Assembly: GCA_943328885.2 (NCBI GenBank)
Contig: CALQBT020000132.1
Span: 1-7,285 of the forward strand
DNA from: Bordetella parapertussis
GTDB taxonomy: Bacteria; Pseudomonadota; Gammaproteobacteria; Burkholderiales; Burkholderiaceae_C
Direction: 5' to 3'
DNA length: 7,285 nucleotides
In this document: piece after piece, positions 1 through 5,502 of the stretch
Layout of the letters: each line of letters starts with the position of its first letter
Position numbering within the stretch: position 1 is the stretch's first letter
Program-made: the position numbers and the translations under genes
Notes under the pieces: model-generated
The model's database searches: none
What the model was told of the DNA's origin: nothing
What the model saw: only the letters and a program-made list of their open reading frames with translations

Positions 1-406
1 CCACGCGGTCTAGCGGCGTGACCTTCTGGCCCAGCAAGGTGCCGTCCTCGTCGCGGTAGCTCCAGCTCTCGCCCGAGGCTTTCTTCTGCGCCTCGTGATA
101 GCTGCGCACGCGGCGGGTGGCAGCCTGCAAGGCCTCGCGCTGCGCGGTGGGCAGGCCATCGAAGGCGGCCTTGAAATCGGCCTGCGACAGTTCCAGATCG
201 GCCATGCTGGCGGCGGCCAGGCCGTCGAAGCGGGCGGTGTAGTCGAGCAGCGCAGCATCGCCGCGCTGCTTCACGTCGGCCAGGATGCCCGCCACGCGCT
301 GCTCGATCGCGTCGTCGGTCTCGGCCGACCAGTGCAGCACGCGCTGGAATTCGGCCTCGAAGCTGGCGGTCGCGGTGCTGAGGTGGCGGATGTCGACGGC
401 AGGCAT
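1..406 (-). CDS. hisD: Histidinol dehydrogenase, N-terminal part (cut by window edge)
   Basis: HisD is a cytosolic zinc enzyme that carries out the last two steps of histidine synthesis, oxidising L-histidinol to L-histidine with two NAD+. About 135 codons are present of the roughly 430 usual for the family, and the frame stays open to the left edge. The ATG at 406-404 begins MPAVDIRHLSTATASF. The fragment then has the helical N-terminal region typical of HisD: VKQRGDAALLDYTARFDG at about residues 46-63, and near the edge SYHEAQK and GQKVTPLDRV, where the family carries a G-x-x-x-x-P-(L/I)-D/E-R-V motif. The catalytic His/Glu and zinc ligands lie outside the window. It follows hisG by 44 nt and is probably co-transcribed with it. 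No Shine-Dalgarno sequence is visible ahead of the ATG; instead there is an A-rich pentanucleotide repeat. The identification is firm from the protein sequence and the context next to hisG. Confidence 0.95.
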   Translation of the reverse strand, partial: MPAVDIRHLSTATASFEAEFQRVLHWSAETDDAIEQRVAGILADVKQRGDAALLDYTARFDGLAAASMADLELSQADFKAAFDGLPTAQREALQAATRRVRSYHEAQKKASGESWSYRDEDGTLLGQKVTPLDRV

Positions 407-420
407 GACGCGGATCGATT

Positions 421-445
421 TGGTTTGGTTCAGTTCGGTTCGGTT
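421..445. repeat. Degenerate pentanucleotide repeat in hisG-hisD spacer
   Basis: Five consecutive 5-nt units read on the plus strand as TGGTT twice, CAGTT once and CGGTT twice. On the transcribed strand they read as AACCG/AACTG/AACCA units. They fill most of the 44-nt gap between the hisG stop (453-451) and the hisD ATG (406). The tract is much less G+C-rich than the flanking genes. It lies upstream of hisD, where a Shine-Dalgarno sequence is otherwise missing. Confidence 0.8.
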
Positions 446-450
446 GAGGC

Positions 451-1134
451 TCAGCCCGCGGCGCGGGCGAACGCATCGATCAGCCTGCGCATCGGCTCGC
501 GCTTGAGCTTGAGCGCGGCCTGGTTGACCACCAGACGCGCGCTGATGTCCATGATGCGTTCGACCTCGACCAGGTGATTGGCCTTGAGCGTGCTGCCGGT
601 CGAGACCAGGTCGACGATCGCGTCGGCCAAGCCGGTCAGCGGCGCCAACTCCATCGAGCCGTAGAGCTTGATCAAGTCGACGTGGACGCCTTTGTCGGCA
701 AAGTGCTGGCGCGCGATGTGGGTGTATTTGCTCGCCACGCGGATGCGCGAGCCCTGCTTGACGGCAGCGGCGTAATCAAAATCGGCGCGGGTGGCCACGC
801 TCATCCGGCAACGCGCGATCTTCAGATCCACCGGCATGTACAGCCCACTCAAGGCCGCAGCGCCCTGCCCGCCCGCCCACTCGGCCCCGTGCTCGAGCAG
901 CACGTCCAGGCCCGCCACACCCAGATCGGCGCCACCATGCTCGACATAGGTCGGCACATCGCTGGCGCGAACCAGCACCACCCGCACATCGGGTCGGCTG
1001 GTGCGCAGGATCAGTTTGCGGCTCTTCTCGGGGTCTTCCAGCACCTCGATCCCAGCAGCGGCCAGCAGCGGCAGCGAGTCGTCGAAGATGCGGCCCTTGG
1101 ACAGCGCCAGAGTGATCGTCGTCGCGTTCGTCAT
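451..1134 (-). CDS. hisG: ATP phosphoribosyltransferase, short form (HisG-S)
   Basis: HisG condenses ATP with PRPP to give phosphoribosyl-ATP, the first and feedback-controlled step of histidine synthesis. The protein has 227 residues and lacks the C-terminal regulatory domain of the long form. It therefore belongs to the short type, which works with the regulatory subunit HisZ; hisZ is not in this window. Visible motifs are ALSKGRIFD (10-18), the conserved [14 protein letters not shown] (162-175) and the PRPP-binding loop [12 protein letters not shown] (175-186). Between EHG (81-83) and GLYMPVDL (97-104) there are about 11-12 more residues than I expect from relatives ([13 protein letters not shown]), which explains the slightly long size. 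The ATG at 1134 overlaps the murA stop as ATGA and has a good ribosome binding site, GAAAGG (1145-1140), 5 nt upstream. Expression is therefore probably coupled to murA. hisD follows. Confidence 0.97.
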   Translation of the reverse strand: MTNATTITLALSKGRIFDDSLPLLAAAGIEVLEDPEKSRKLILRTSRPDVRVVLVRASDVPTYVEHGGADLGVAGLDVLLEHGAEWAGGQGAAALSGLYMPVDLKIARCRMSVATRADFDYAAAVKQGSRIRVASKYTHIARQHFADKGVHVDLIKLYGSMELAPLTGLADAIVDLVSTGSTLKANHLVEVERIMDISARLVVNQAALKLKREPMRRLIDAFARAAG

Positions 1135-2408
1135 TTGTGCCTTTCGATGTCAGCCCCAATCGCGCGCAGTTTGGCTTCCATCCGGTCATAGCCGCGGTCG
1201 AGGTGGTAAATGCGGTCGACCACCGTCTCGCCCTGGGCCACCAGGCCGGCAATCACCAGGCTGGCCGACGCACGCAAGTCAGTGGCCATCACGGTGGCAC
1301 CCGACAAGGCCGACACGCCGGTGACCAGCGCGGTGTGGCCATCGACCTCGATCCTTGCGCCCAGCCGGACCAACTCATTGACGTGCATGAACCGGTTCTC
1401 GAAGATCGTCTCGCTGATCCTAGCCACGCCTTCGGCGATGCAATCGACGGCCATGAACTGGGCCTGCATGTCGGTGGGAAAAGCCGGGTATTCGCTGGTG
1501 CGAAAACCCACGGCGCGCGGCCGGCCACTGGCCTGAACGCGGATCCAGCCCTGGCCGGCTTCGGCACCATGGGTGATCGTGACGCCGGTCTCGCGCAGCT
1601 TGTCGATCACCGCGTCGAGGTGGTCGGCATCGGCACCGCACAAGCTCACGTCGCCGCCTGCGGCCGCCACCGCACAGAGGTAAGTGCCGGCCTCGATCCG
1701 GTCGGGCAGGATGCGGTGCGGTGCGACCGGCGCATGCAGCCGCGCCACACCCTGGATCCGGATCCGGCTGCTGCCATGACCCTCGATGCGCGCGCCCATC
1801 GCGATCAGCAACTCGGCCAAGTCGCCGATCTCGGGTTCCTGGGCGGCGTTCTCGAGCACGGTCTCGCCGTCGGCCAGCGTCGCGGCCATCAGCAAGTTCT
1901 CGGTGCCGGTGACCGTGACCATGTCGGTGGTGATGCGGGCGCCGCGCAAGCGGGCCGTCTTGGCCAGGATGTAGCCGTGCTCGACGCTGATCTCGGCACC
2001 CATCGCCTGCAAGCCCTTGATGTGCTGGTCGACCGGCCGCGAACCGATCGCGCAGCCCCCCGGCAAGGACACGCGGGCATGGCCCAAACGCGCCAGCAGC
2101 GGACCCAGCACCAGAATCGATGCGCGCATGGTCTTGACCAGGTCATAGGGCGCCACCGGTGACGTGATGCGCCCGGCATCGAGCGCCACCGCATCGGGCT
2201 GGCTGACGGACCGCTCGGCCACCACGCCCATGCTGCGCAACAAGCGCAGCATGGTCGAGACGTCCTGCAACTGCGGCACGTTGTGCAGCAAGACGGGCTG
2301 GTCGACCAGCAGCGCCGCGCACAGCTCCGGCAAGGCTGCGTTCTTGGCGCCGGCAATCGGCACCTGGCCGTTCAGGCGGCGGCCACCGCGTATCAGGAGT
2401 TTGTCCAA
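1131..2408 (-). CDS. murA: UDP-N-acetylglucosamine 1-carboxyvinyltransferase
   Basis: MurA transfers enolpyruvate from PEP to UDP-GlcNAc in the cytosol, the first committed step of peptidoglycan synthesis and the target of fosfomycin. The 425-residue length matches the family (about 420). Conserved features are K22-N23 in [11 protein letters not shown], the catalytic cysteine C119 in [16 protein letters not shown] (115-130), the catalytic aspartate D313 in [11 protein letters not shown] (307-317), ENRF (337-340) and the arginine R379 in LRASASL. C119 is a Cys, not the Asp of fosfomycin-resistant forms. The start is TTG at 2408-2406, giving MDKLLIRGG, the usual N-terminus of these proteins. 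An in-frame TGA lies two codons upstream (just before the TTC TTG), so no longer start is possible, and no ATG fits. The Shine-Dalgarno signal is weak. The gene follows the ibaG-like gene by 72 nt, a spacer with a strong hairpin, and its stop overlaps the hisG start. The ibaG-murA pairing is also found in E. coli. Confidence 0.97.
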   Translation of the reverse strand: MDKLLIRGGRRLNGQVPIAGAKNAALPELCAALLVDQPVLLHNVPQLQDVSTMLRLLRSMGVVAERSVSQPDAVALDAGRITSPVAPYDLVKTMRASILVLGPLLARLGHARVSLPGGCAIGSRPVDQHIKGLQAMGAEISVEHGYILAKTARLRGARITTDMVTVTGTENLLMAATLADGETVLENAAQEPEIGDLAELLIAMGARIEGHGSSRIRIQGVARLHAPVAPHRILPDRIEAGTYLCAVAAAGGDVSLCGADADHLDAVIDKLRETGVTITHGAEAGQGWIRVQASGRPRAVGFRTSEYPAFPTDMQAQFMAVDCIAEGVARISETIFENRFMHVNELVRLGARIEVDGHTALVTGVSALSGATVMATDLRASASLVIAGLVAQGETVVDRIYHLDRGYDRMEAKLRAIGADIERHK

Positions 2409-2434
2409 GAATCAGGCTCAGGTTCAGCGCTGCT

Positions 2435-2470
2435 CGCGGGACCAGGCGCTCGCGCCAAAAGGTACCCGCG
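2435..2470 (-). other. Nested hairpin in ibaG-murA spacer
   Basis: In the minus-strand transcript, CGCGGG(U)ACC pairs with GGUCCCGCG to form a 9-bp stem with one bulged base (plus-strand position 2464). Inside it, GGCG and CGCC pair around a CGAG tetraloop (plus 2445-2456), with UUUU and a single U as the joining bases. The right arm ends 26 nt before the TTG start of murA. No U-tract follows, so it does not look like a classical intrinsic terminator. It could be an RNA processing site, an mRNA-stability element or a modulator of murA translation. The structure is read from the sequence; the function is not known. Confidence 0.5.
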
Positions 2471-2480
2471 CTGCGGCTTG

Positions 2481-2747
2481 TCAGTGTTGGGTCGGACGCG
2501 CCTCGGGCGACGCCGCCCATTCAGCAGGGGTCAGGGTCTTCATCGACAGCGCGTGGATCTGTGCCCGCATCCTGTCACCCAACGCGGTGTAGACCCTCTG
2601 ATGCCGCGCCACACGGCTCTTGCCTGCGAACTCAGCCGAGACAATGGTGGCAAAGAAGTGATGGCCGTCGCCTTCGACCTCGAGATGTTCGCAGGGCAAT
2701 CCCGCGGCGATGAAGCCACGCACGTCGTCAGCAGTAGGGTCAGCCAT
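2481..2747 (-). CDS. ibaG: BolA family protein, IbaG/YrbA type
   Basis: This is a small cytosolic BolA-family protein of 88 residues (E. coli IbaG is about 84). Members of this family bind monothiol glutaredoxins and share a [2Fe-2S] cluster, and they are linked to acid and envelope stress. The BolA fold is evident: an N-terminal helix, a central GDGHHFFATIVS strand region (26-37, including the HH pair), then KSRVARHQRVYTALG (43-57) with the conserved His of the BolA signature, and a C-terminal LSMKTLTPAEW (67-77). Cys19 in GLPCEHLEVEG fits the IbaG-like group. The ATG at 2747 has a modest CGAGA ribosome binding site. It lies 48 nt after the exporter permease and 72 nt before murA. The same ibaG-murA adjacency in enterobacteria supports the subfamily choice. 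The generic label bolA-like would also be acceptable. Confidence 0.92.
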   Translation of the reverse strand: MADPTADDVRGFIAAGLPCEHLEVEGDGHHFFATIVSAEFAGKSRVARHQRVYTALGDRMRAQIHALSMKTLTPAEWAASPEARPTQH

Positions 2748-2795
2748 GGTCTCGATTATCTCAGAGGGGTCAACGCAGCCCCCAGCGCACAGGAT

Positions 2796-3560
2796 TCAAG
2801 GCCGCAGCTTGTAGCCGATCTTGAGCAGATGTAGTGCCAGCGCCGAGACCAGCAAGAAGCTGCTGCCCACCACCATCAGGCTGAGCCAAGGCGACACGTC
2901 GCTGGTGCCGAAGAAGCCGCATCTGAAGCCGTCGATCATGTAGAAGAACGGGTTCAAATGGCTGGCCTGGAGCCAGAAGGCGGGCAGCGAATGCACCGAG
3001 TAGAAGACGCCCGAGAGAAACGTCATCGGCATGATGATGAAGTTCTGGAACGCCGACATCTGATCGAACTTGTCGGCCCACAGCCCGGCGATCAAGCCCA
3101 GCGCACCCAACATGCCCGCCCCAAGCAAAGCGAACACCAGGATCCACAAAGGCTGGGCAAAAGCCGGCGGCGCGAACCACACCGTCACCAGAAACACCCC
3201 CGTGCCCACGGCCAGTCCGCGCACCACGCTCGCGCCCACATAGGCCACGAACCAGGCCCAGTGCGACAACGGCGACAGCAGCAAAAACACCAGGTTGCCG
3301 GTGATCTTGCTCTGCACCAGGCTGGAAGAGCTGTTGGCGAAAGCGTTCTGCAGCACGCTCATCATCACCAGACCGGGGATCAGAAAGCTGGTGTAGCCCA
3401 CGCCCGGGAAGACCTCGACCCGACCTTGCAGCACATGGCCGAAGATCAGCAAGTACATCATGGCTGTGAGCACCGGTGCCCCGACGGTCTGGAAGCCCAC
3501 CTTCCAGAAGCGCAGCAACTCCTTGAAGAACAGCGTGCGCGCGCCCGCCAAGCGGATCAT
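2796..3560 (-). CDS. ABC-2 type transporter permease (YadH/NodJ-like)
   Basis: This is the inner-membrane permease of an ABC exporter, 254 residues long, which is typical for the single-domain ABC-2 family. Six hydrophobic segments can be seen at about residues 24-44, 57-77, 103-130, 137-160, 171-189 and 224-246. The family-like motif LVQSKITGNLVFLLLSPLS (81-99) sits after the second segment, and HLNPFFYMIDGFR (201-213) sits in the last periplasmic-side loop. The chosen start is the ATG at 3560, which overlaps the ATPase stop as ATGA; it gives MIRLAGARTLFFKELLRFWK, a normal amphipathic start. The same frame is open further upstream (to 3983), but that part is the antisense-frame shadow of the ATPase. 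The substrate cannot be told from sequence. Relatives such as YadGH are uncharacterised or are linked to export of polysaccharides, lipids or drugs. Its partner is the ATPase immediately upstream. Confidence 0.93.
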   Translation of the reverse strand: MIRLAGARTLFFKELLRFWKVGFQTVGAPVLTAMMYLLIFGHVLQGRVEVFPGVGYTSFLIPGLVMMSVLQNAFANSSSSLVQSKITGNLVFLLLSPLSHWAWFVAYVGASVVRGLAVGTGVFLVTVWFAPPAFAQPLWILVFALLGAGMLGALGLIAGLWADKFDQMSAFQNFIIMPMTFLSGVFYSVHSLPAFWLQASHLNPFFYMIDGFRCGFFGTSDVSPWLSLMVVGSSFLLVSALALHLLKIGYKLRP

Positions 3561-4507
3561 GCGGCCACCGCGTCTGCCTGCCCGGCCTTCGCACCGGGCA
3601 GCGGGCTGGCAGCCTGCATGATCTCCAGGAACACGTCCTCCAAATCGGCACGGCCGATCTCCAGGTCCTCGACCTGCACCTCGGCTTGGCGTAGCGCCGC
3701 CAGCAAGCGCTCGACATCGCTGGCGTCGCGCGCTTTGAGTTGGACGACGCGCCCGGTGACCCGGGCCTGCGCGCTCAGCGTGGCCGGGAGCGCCTGATCG
3801 GTCTTGAAGCGCAACATGGTGCTGGAAGTGGCCGCCAGCAAGTTGGAGGTGCGGTCCAGCGCCACCAGCTTGCCCTGCTTGAGAACGCCGATGCGCTGGC
3901 ACAGCGCCTCGGCCTCTTCCAGGTAATGCGTCGTCAGCAGCACGGTGTGACCTTCCCGGTTCAGACGGGCGATAAAAGCCCACAGCGTCTGCCGCAACTC
4001 CACATCCACCCCGGCGGTGGGCTCGTCGAGCACGATCACCGGCGGCCGATGCACCAAGGCCTGCGCCAGCAGCACGCGGCGCTTCATGCCGCCCGAGAGC
4101 TGTCGCATGTTGGTGTCGGCCTTGTCAGCCAGGCCCAAGTGGTCGAGCAGTTCGCTGATCCAGGCTTCGTTGCGGCGCACGCCGAAGTAACCGCTCTGGA
4201 TCCGCAGCGCCTCGCGCACCGTGAAGAAGGGGTCGAACACCAGTTCCTGCGGCACCACGCCAAGCAGCTTGCGCGCGGCAGCCTCGTCGCGCTGAACGTC
4301 ACGGCCCATCACGGTGACGCGACCACCGCTGGGCCGCGTCAACCCGGCCAGGATGCTGATCAAGGTGGTCTTGCCGGCACCATTGGGACCGAGCAGACCG
4401 AAGAATTCGCCTTGGTGGATGTCAAAACTGACTTGGTCAAGCGCGCGAAACGAGCCGCTCGCACTGGTGTAGGTCTTGGCGACCTGTTGAAAGCTGACAG
4501 CGGGCAT
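3557..4507 (-). CDS. ABC transporter ATP-binding protein (YadG-like, ABC-2 exporter)
   Basis: This is the cytosolic ATPase subunit that should pair with the downstream ABC-2 permease. It has 316 residues. All catalytic motifs are intact: Walker A GPNGAGKT (40-47), Q-loop Q87 in VVPQEL, signature LSGGM (137-141), Walker B VIVLDEP (157-163) with catalytic E162, D-loop AGVD (165-168) and the switch histidine H194 in LLTTHYLEEAEAL. The region after about residue 225 is the C-terminal extension common to exporter ATPases of this class, with the typical DLEDVFLEIM element (289-298), and it ends in an Ala-rich tail. The ATG at 4507 is preceded by GAGG (4514-4511) with a short 3-nt spacer. The stop overlaps the permease start. 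It is the first gene of the long minus-strand unit and diverges from a tetR gene 67 bp away, which may regulate it. The substrate is unknown. Confidence 0.95.
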   Translation of the reverse strand: MPAVSFQQVAKTYTSASGSFRALDQVSFDIHQGEFFGLLGPNGAGKTTLISILAGLTRPSGGRVTVMGRDVQRDEAAARKLLGVVPQELVFDPFFTVREALRIQSGYFGVRRNEAWISELLDHLGLADKADTNMRQLSGGMKRRVLLAQALVHRPPVIVLDEPTAGVDVELRQTLWAFIARLNREGHTVLLTTHYLEEAEALCQRIGVLKQGKLVALDRTSNLLAATSSTMLRFKTDQALPATLSAQARVTGRVVQLKARDASDVERLLAALRQAEVQVEDLEIGRADLEDVFLEIMQAASPLPGAKAGQADAVAA

Positions 4508-4574
4508 AGACCTCGATTGTAGGGAGCTGGGTCAATCCCCCCGGCTTGGCTTGGTGCTAGATTCCTGTTAGATC
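4508..4574. promoter_or_regulatory. Divergent promoter/operator region between exporter and tetR
   Basis: This 67-bp gap separates two divergent starts, so promoters in both directions are expected here. Towards the ATPase, a good -10 hexamer TACAAT lies at 4521-4516, only 8 nt upstream of the ATG. A TTGACC (-35-like) lies at 4535-4530, but only 8 bp from it instead of about 17. Towards tetR there is an extended -10-like TGCTAGATT (4555-4563) with no good -35. An imperfect inverted repeat, GATTG (4515-4519) and CAATC (4533-4537), covers both minus-strand hexamers and could be a repressor operator. TAGAT occurs twice, 11 bp apart (4558 and 4569). That regulatory sites exist here is inferred from the layout; the exact sites are weakly supported. 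Confidence 0.4.
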
Positions 4575-5363
4575 ATGAGCGACACGAGCCCACCCTCCGG
4601 CGCAGCACCCGATGCGCCCCTCGGCGCGCCGACGACTGAGGGGCGCGTTGCGCCGACCGCATCACACCGCGCAGCGCCGGTCCACGGGCCCAAGCCGGCC
4701 AAGACTGCAGCCAAAAGGCCGCGCCGCACCGCCGAACGCATCCTCGAAGTCACGCTCGAGTTGTTCAACCGCTTCGGCGAGCCCAATGTCAGCACCACAC
4801 TGATCTCGGCCGAGATAGGCATCAGCCCAGGCAACCTGTACTACCACTACCCGGCCAAGGACGAGTTGATCAAAGCCTTGTTCTCGGCGTTCGAGCACGG
4901 CCTCGACGACTTGCTACAGGCCGCCGAAAACGTGCGCCATGTCGAGGACGCTTGGCTGTTCTTCCACATGCTGTTCGAGCTGATATGGCAGTACCGATTC
5001 CTGTACCGCGATCTCAACGATCTGCTGAGCAAGAACCGCCGGCTCGAGACCCATTTTCAGTTTGTGCTGAAGCACAAGTCGCGGGCGGTGCAGCAGGTGC
5101 TGGAAGGTCTGACGCAGGGCAACTCGATGCACATGGACCACCGCGAGACCGAGCCCGTGGCCAGCAGCATGGTGGTGGTACTGACTTACTGGCTGAGCTA
5201 TGAGTATGTGCAAGACCCGCGCCGCGCCCTCGAGCCTGAGCGCGCGGCCGCGGCCTTGTCGCGCGGCGCCTACCACGTGCTGGCGCTGCTGATGCCCTAC
5301 TTGGTGCCGCAGGCGCGCGAACACCTGTTCGAGATCGCCGGCGCCTACCGCAACGCCGACTGA
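4575..5363 (+). CDS. TetR/AcrR family transcriptional regulator
   Basis: This is a DNA-binding regulator, usually a ligand-released repressor, of 262 residues. The TetR N-terminal domain spans about 52-100: RTAERILEVTLELFNRFGEPNVSTT and then the helix-turn-helix with recognition helix ISPGNLYYHYPAKDELIK (83-100), a strong family match. The ligand/dimer domain has the motif QYRFLYRDLNDLLSKN (139-154), which to my memory marks a subgroup annotated as 'bacterial transcriptional repressor' TetR C-terminal domain; this is tentative. Ahead of the domain is an unusual tail of about 50 residues, rich in Pro and Ala and ending in the basic stretch KPAKTAAKRPRR. The ATG at 4575 is the only sensible start: an in-frame TAG sits at 4569-4571, and no good start occurs between it and the HTH domain. 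The ribosome binding site is poor. Divergence from the ABC exporter suggests regulation of that exporter and/or itself. It converges on proB. Confidence 0.95.
   Translation: MSDTSPPSGAAPDAPLGAPTTEGRVAPTASHRAAPVHGPKPAKTAAKRPRRTAERILEVTLELFNRFGEPNVSTTLISAEIGISPGNLYYHYPAKDELIKALFSAFEHGLDDLLQAAENVRHVEDAWLFFHMLFELIWQYRFLYRDLNDLLSKNRRLETHFQFVLKHKSRAVQQVLEGLTQGNSMHMDHRETEPVASSMVVVLTYWLSYEYVQDPRRALEPERAAAALSRGAYHVLALLMPYLVPQAREHLFEIAGAYRNAD
4614..4646 (+). repeat. Perfect 9-bp inverted repeat inside tetR 5' coding region
   Basis: GCGCCCCTC (4614-4622) is exactly complementary in inverted order to GAGGGGCGC (4638-4646), with a 15-nt loop that contains the 8-bp palindrome GGCGCGCC. It falls in codons 14-24, within the low-complexity N-terminal tail of the TetR protein, about 40 nt after the start codon. 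It could fold in the mRNA or act as a DNA site; it may also simply reflect G+C-rich low-complexity coding. Confidence 0.5.
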
Positions 5364-5384
5364 ACCTGGCCTGAAGATCCGCGG

Positions 5385-5489
5385 ATGGCCGAGGCCGAGC
5401 AGCTCTACGTCCGGGCCGCGGCTTGCGAAGCCGCCGATGCGATGGAGCGGCTCGATATCGAGCTGGCCAAGGCCGAGTTGGCGGCCTGA
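5385..5489 (+). CDS. Possible small ORF (34 aa) downstream of tetR
   Basis: An ATG at 5385 opens a 34-codon frame ending in TGA at 5487-5489, inside the 139-bp gap between the convergent tetR and proB genes. It is in the same frame as tetR, and no stop occurs between the tetR TGA (5361-5363) and this ATG. The codons show the strong G/C third-position bias of real genes here. The product would be acidic and Ala-rich (starts MAEAEQLYVRAAACEAADAM), probably a single amphipathic helix. No clear Shine-Dalgarno sequence precedes it. It may be a real small protein, a lost C-terminal piece of tetR or of another gene, or chance in G+C-rich DNA. I do not recognise a family. Confidence 0.25.
   Translation: MAEAEQLYVRAAACEAADAMERLDIELAKAELAA
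5418..5434. terminator. Hairpin between convergent tetR and proB (possible terminator)
   Basis: GCGGCTT (5418-5424) and AAGCCGC (5428-5434) form a perfect 7-bp stem with a 3-nt GCG loop, about midway between the two convergent stop codons. The location suits a shared bidirectional terminator. However, no T-tract follows on either strand, so it is not a canonical Rho-independent terminator, and it lies inside the possible small ORF. Confidence 0.25.
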
Positions 5490-5502
5490 ATCGGCGCAAG
5501 GA

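Noticed and set aside
95..2162. Long plus-strand open frames (for example 95-577, 574-1191, 1137-2162) opposite hisD, hisG and murA
   Set aside because: They are antisense to strongly supported genes, give low-complexity His/Gln/Arg/Ala-rich products with no recognisable domain, and are expected in GC-rich DNA with strong third-position bias.
2770..3797. Large frames at 2770-3717 (minus) and 2958-3797 (plus) over the permease
   Set aside because: They are alternative-frame shadows of the permease and ATPase; products lack hydrophobic segments or known motifs.
3561..3983. Upstream open extension of the ABC permease frame
   Set aside because: It lies wholly within the ATPase in another frame and encodes Arg/Gly-rich sequence unlike a membrane protein. 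The family N-terminus and ATGA overlap fix the start at 3560.
3740..4522. A 260-residue plus-strand open frame opposite the ABC ATPase
   Set aside because: It is antisense to an ATPase with every catalytic motif intact, and the product is His/Gln-rich with no domain.
5377..5386. 10-bp perfect palindrome ATCCGCGGAT just after the tetR stop
   Set aside because: Short, with no spacer for a stable loop and no second copy seen; likely chance.
5014..5499. Minus-strand open frame opposite the tetR 3' half and the convergent gap
   Set aside because: The product is an Arg/Pro/Ala-rich low-complexity shadow; the tetR frame on the other strand is clearly real.
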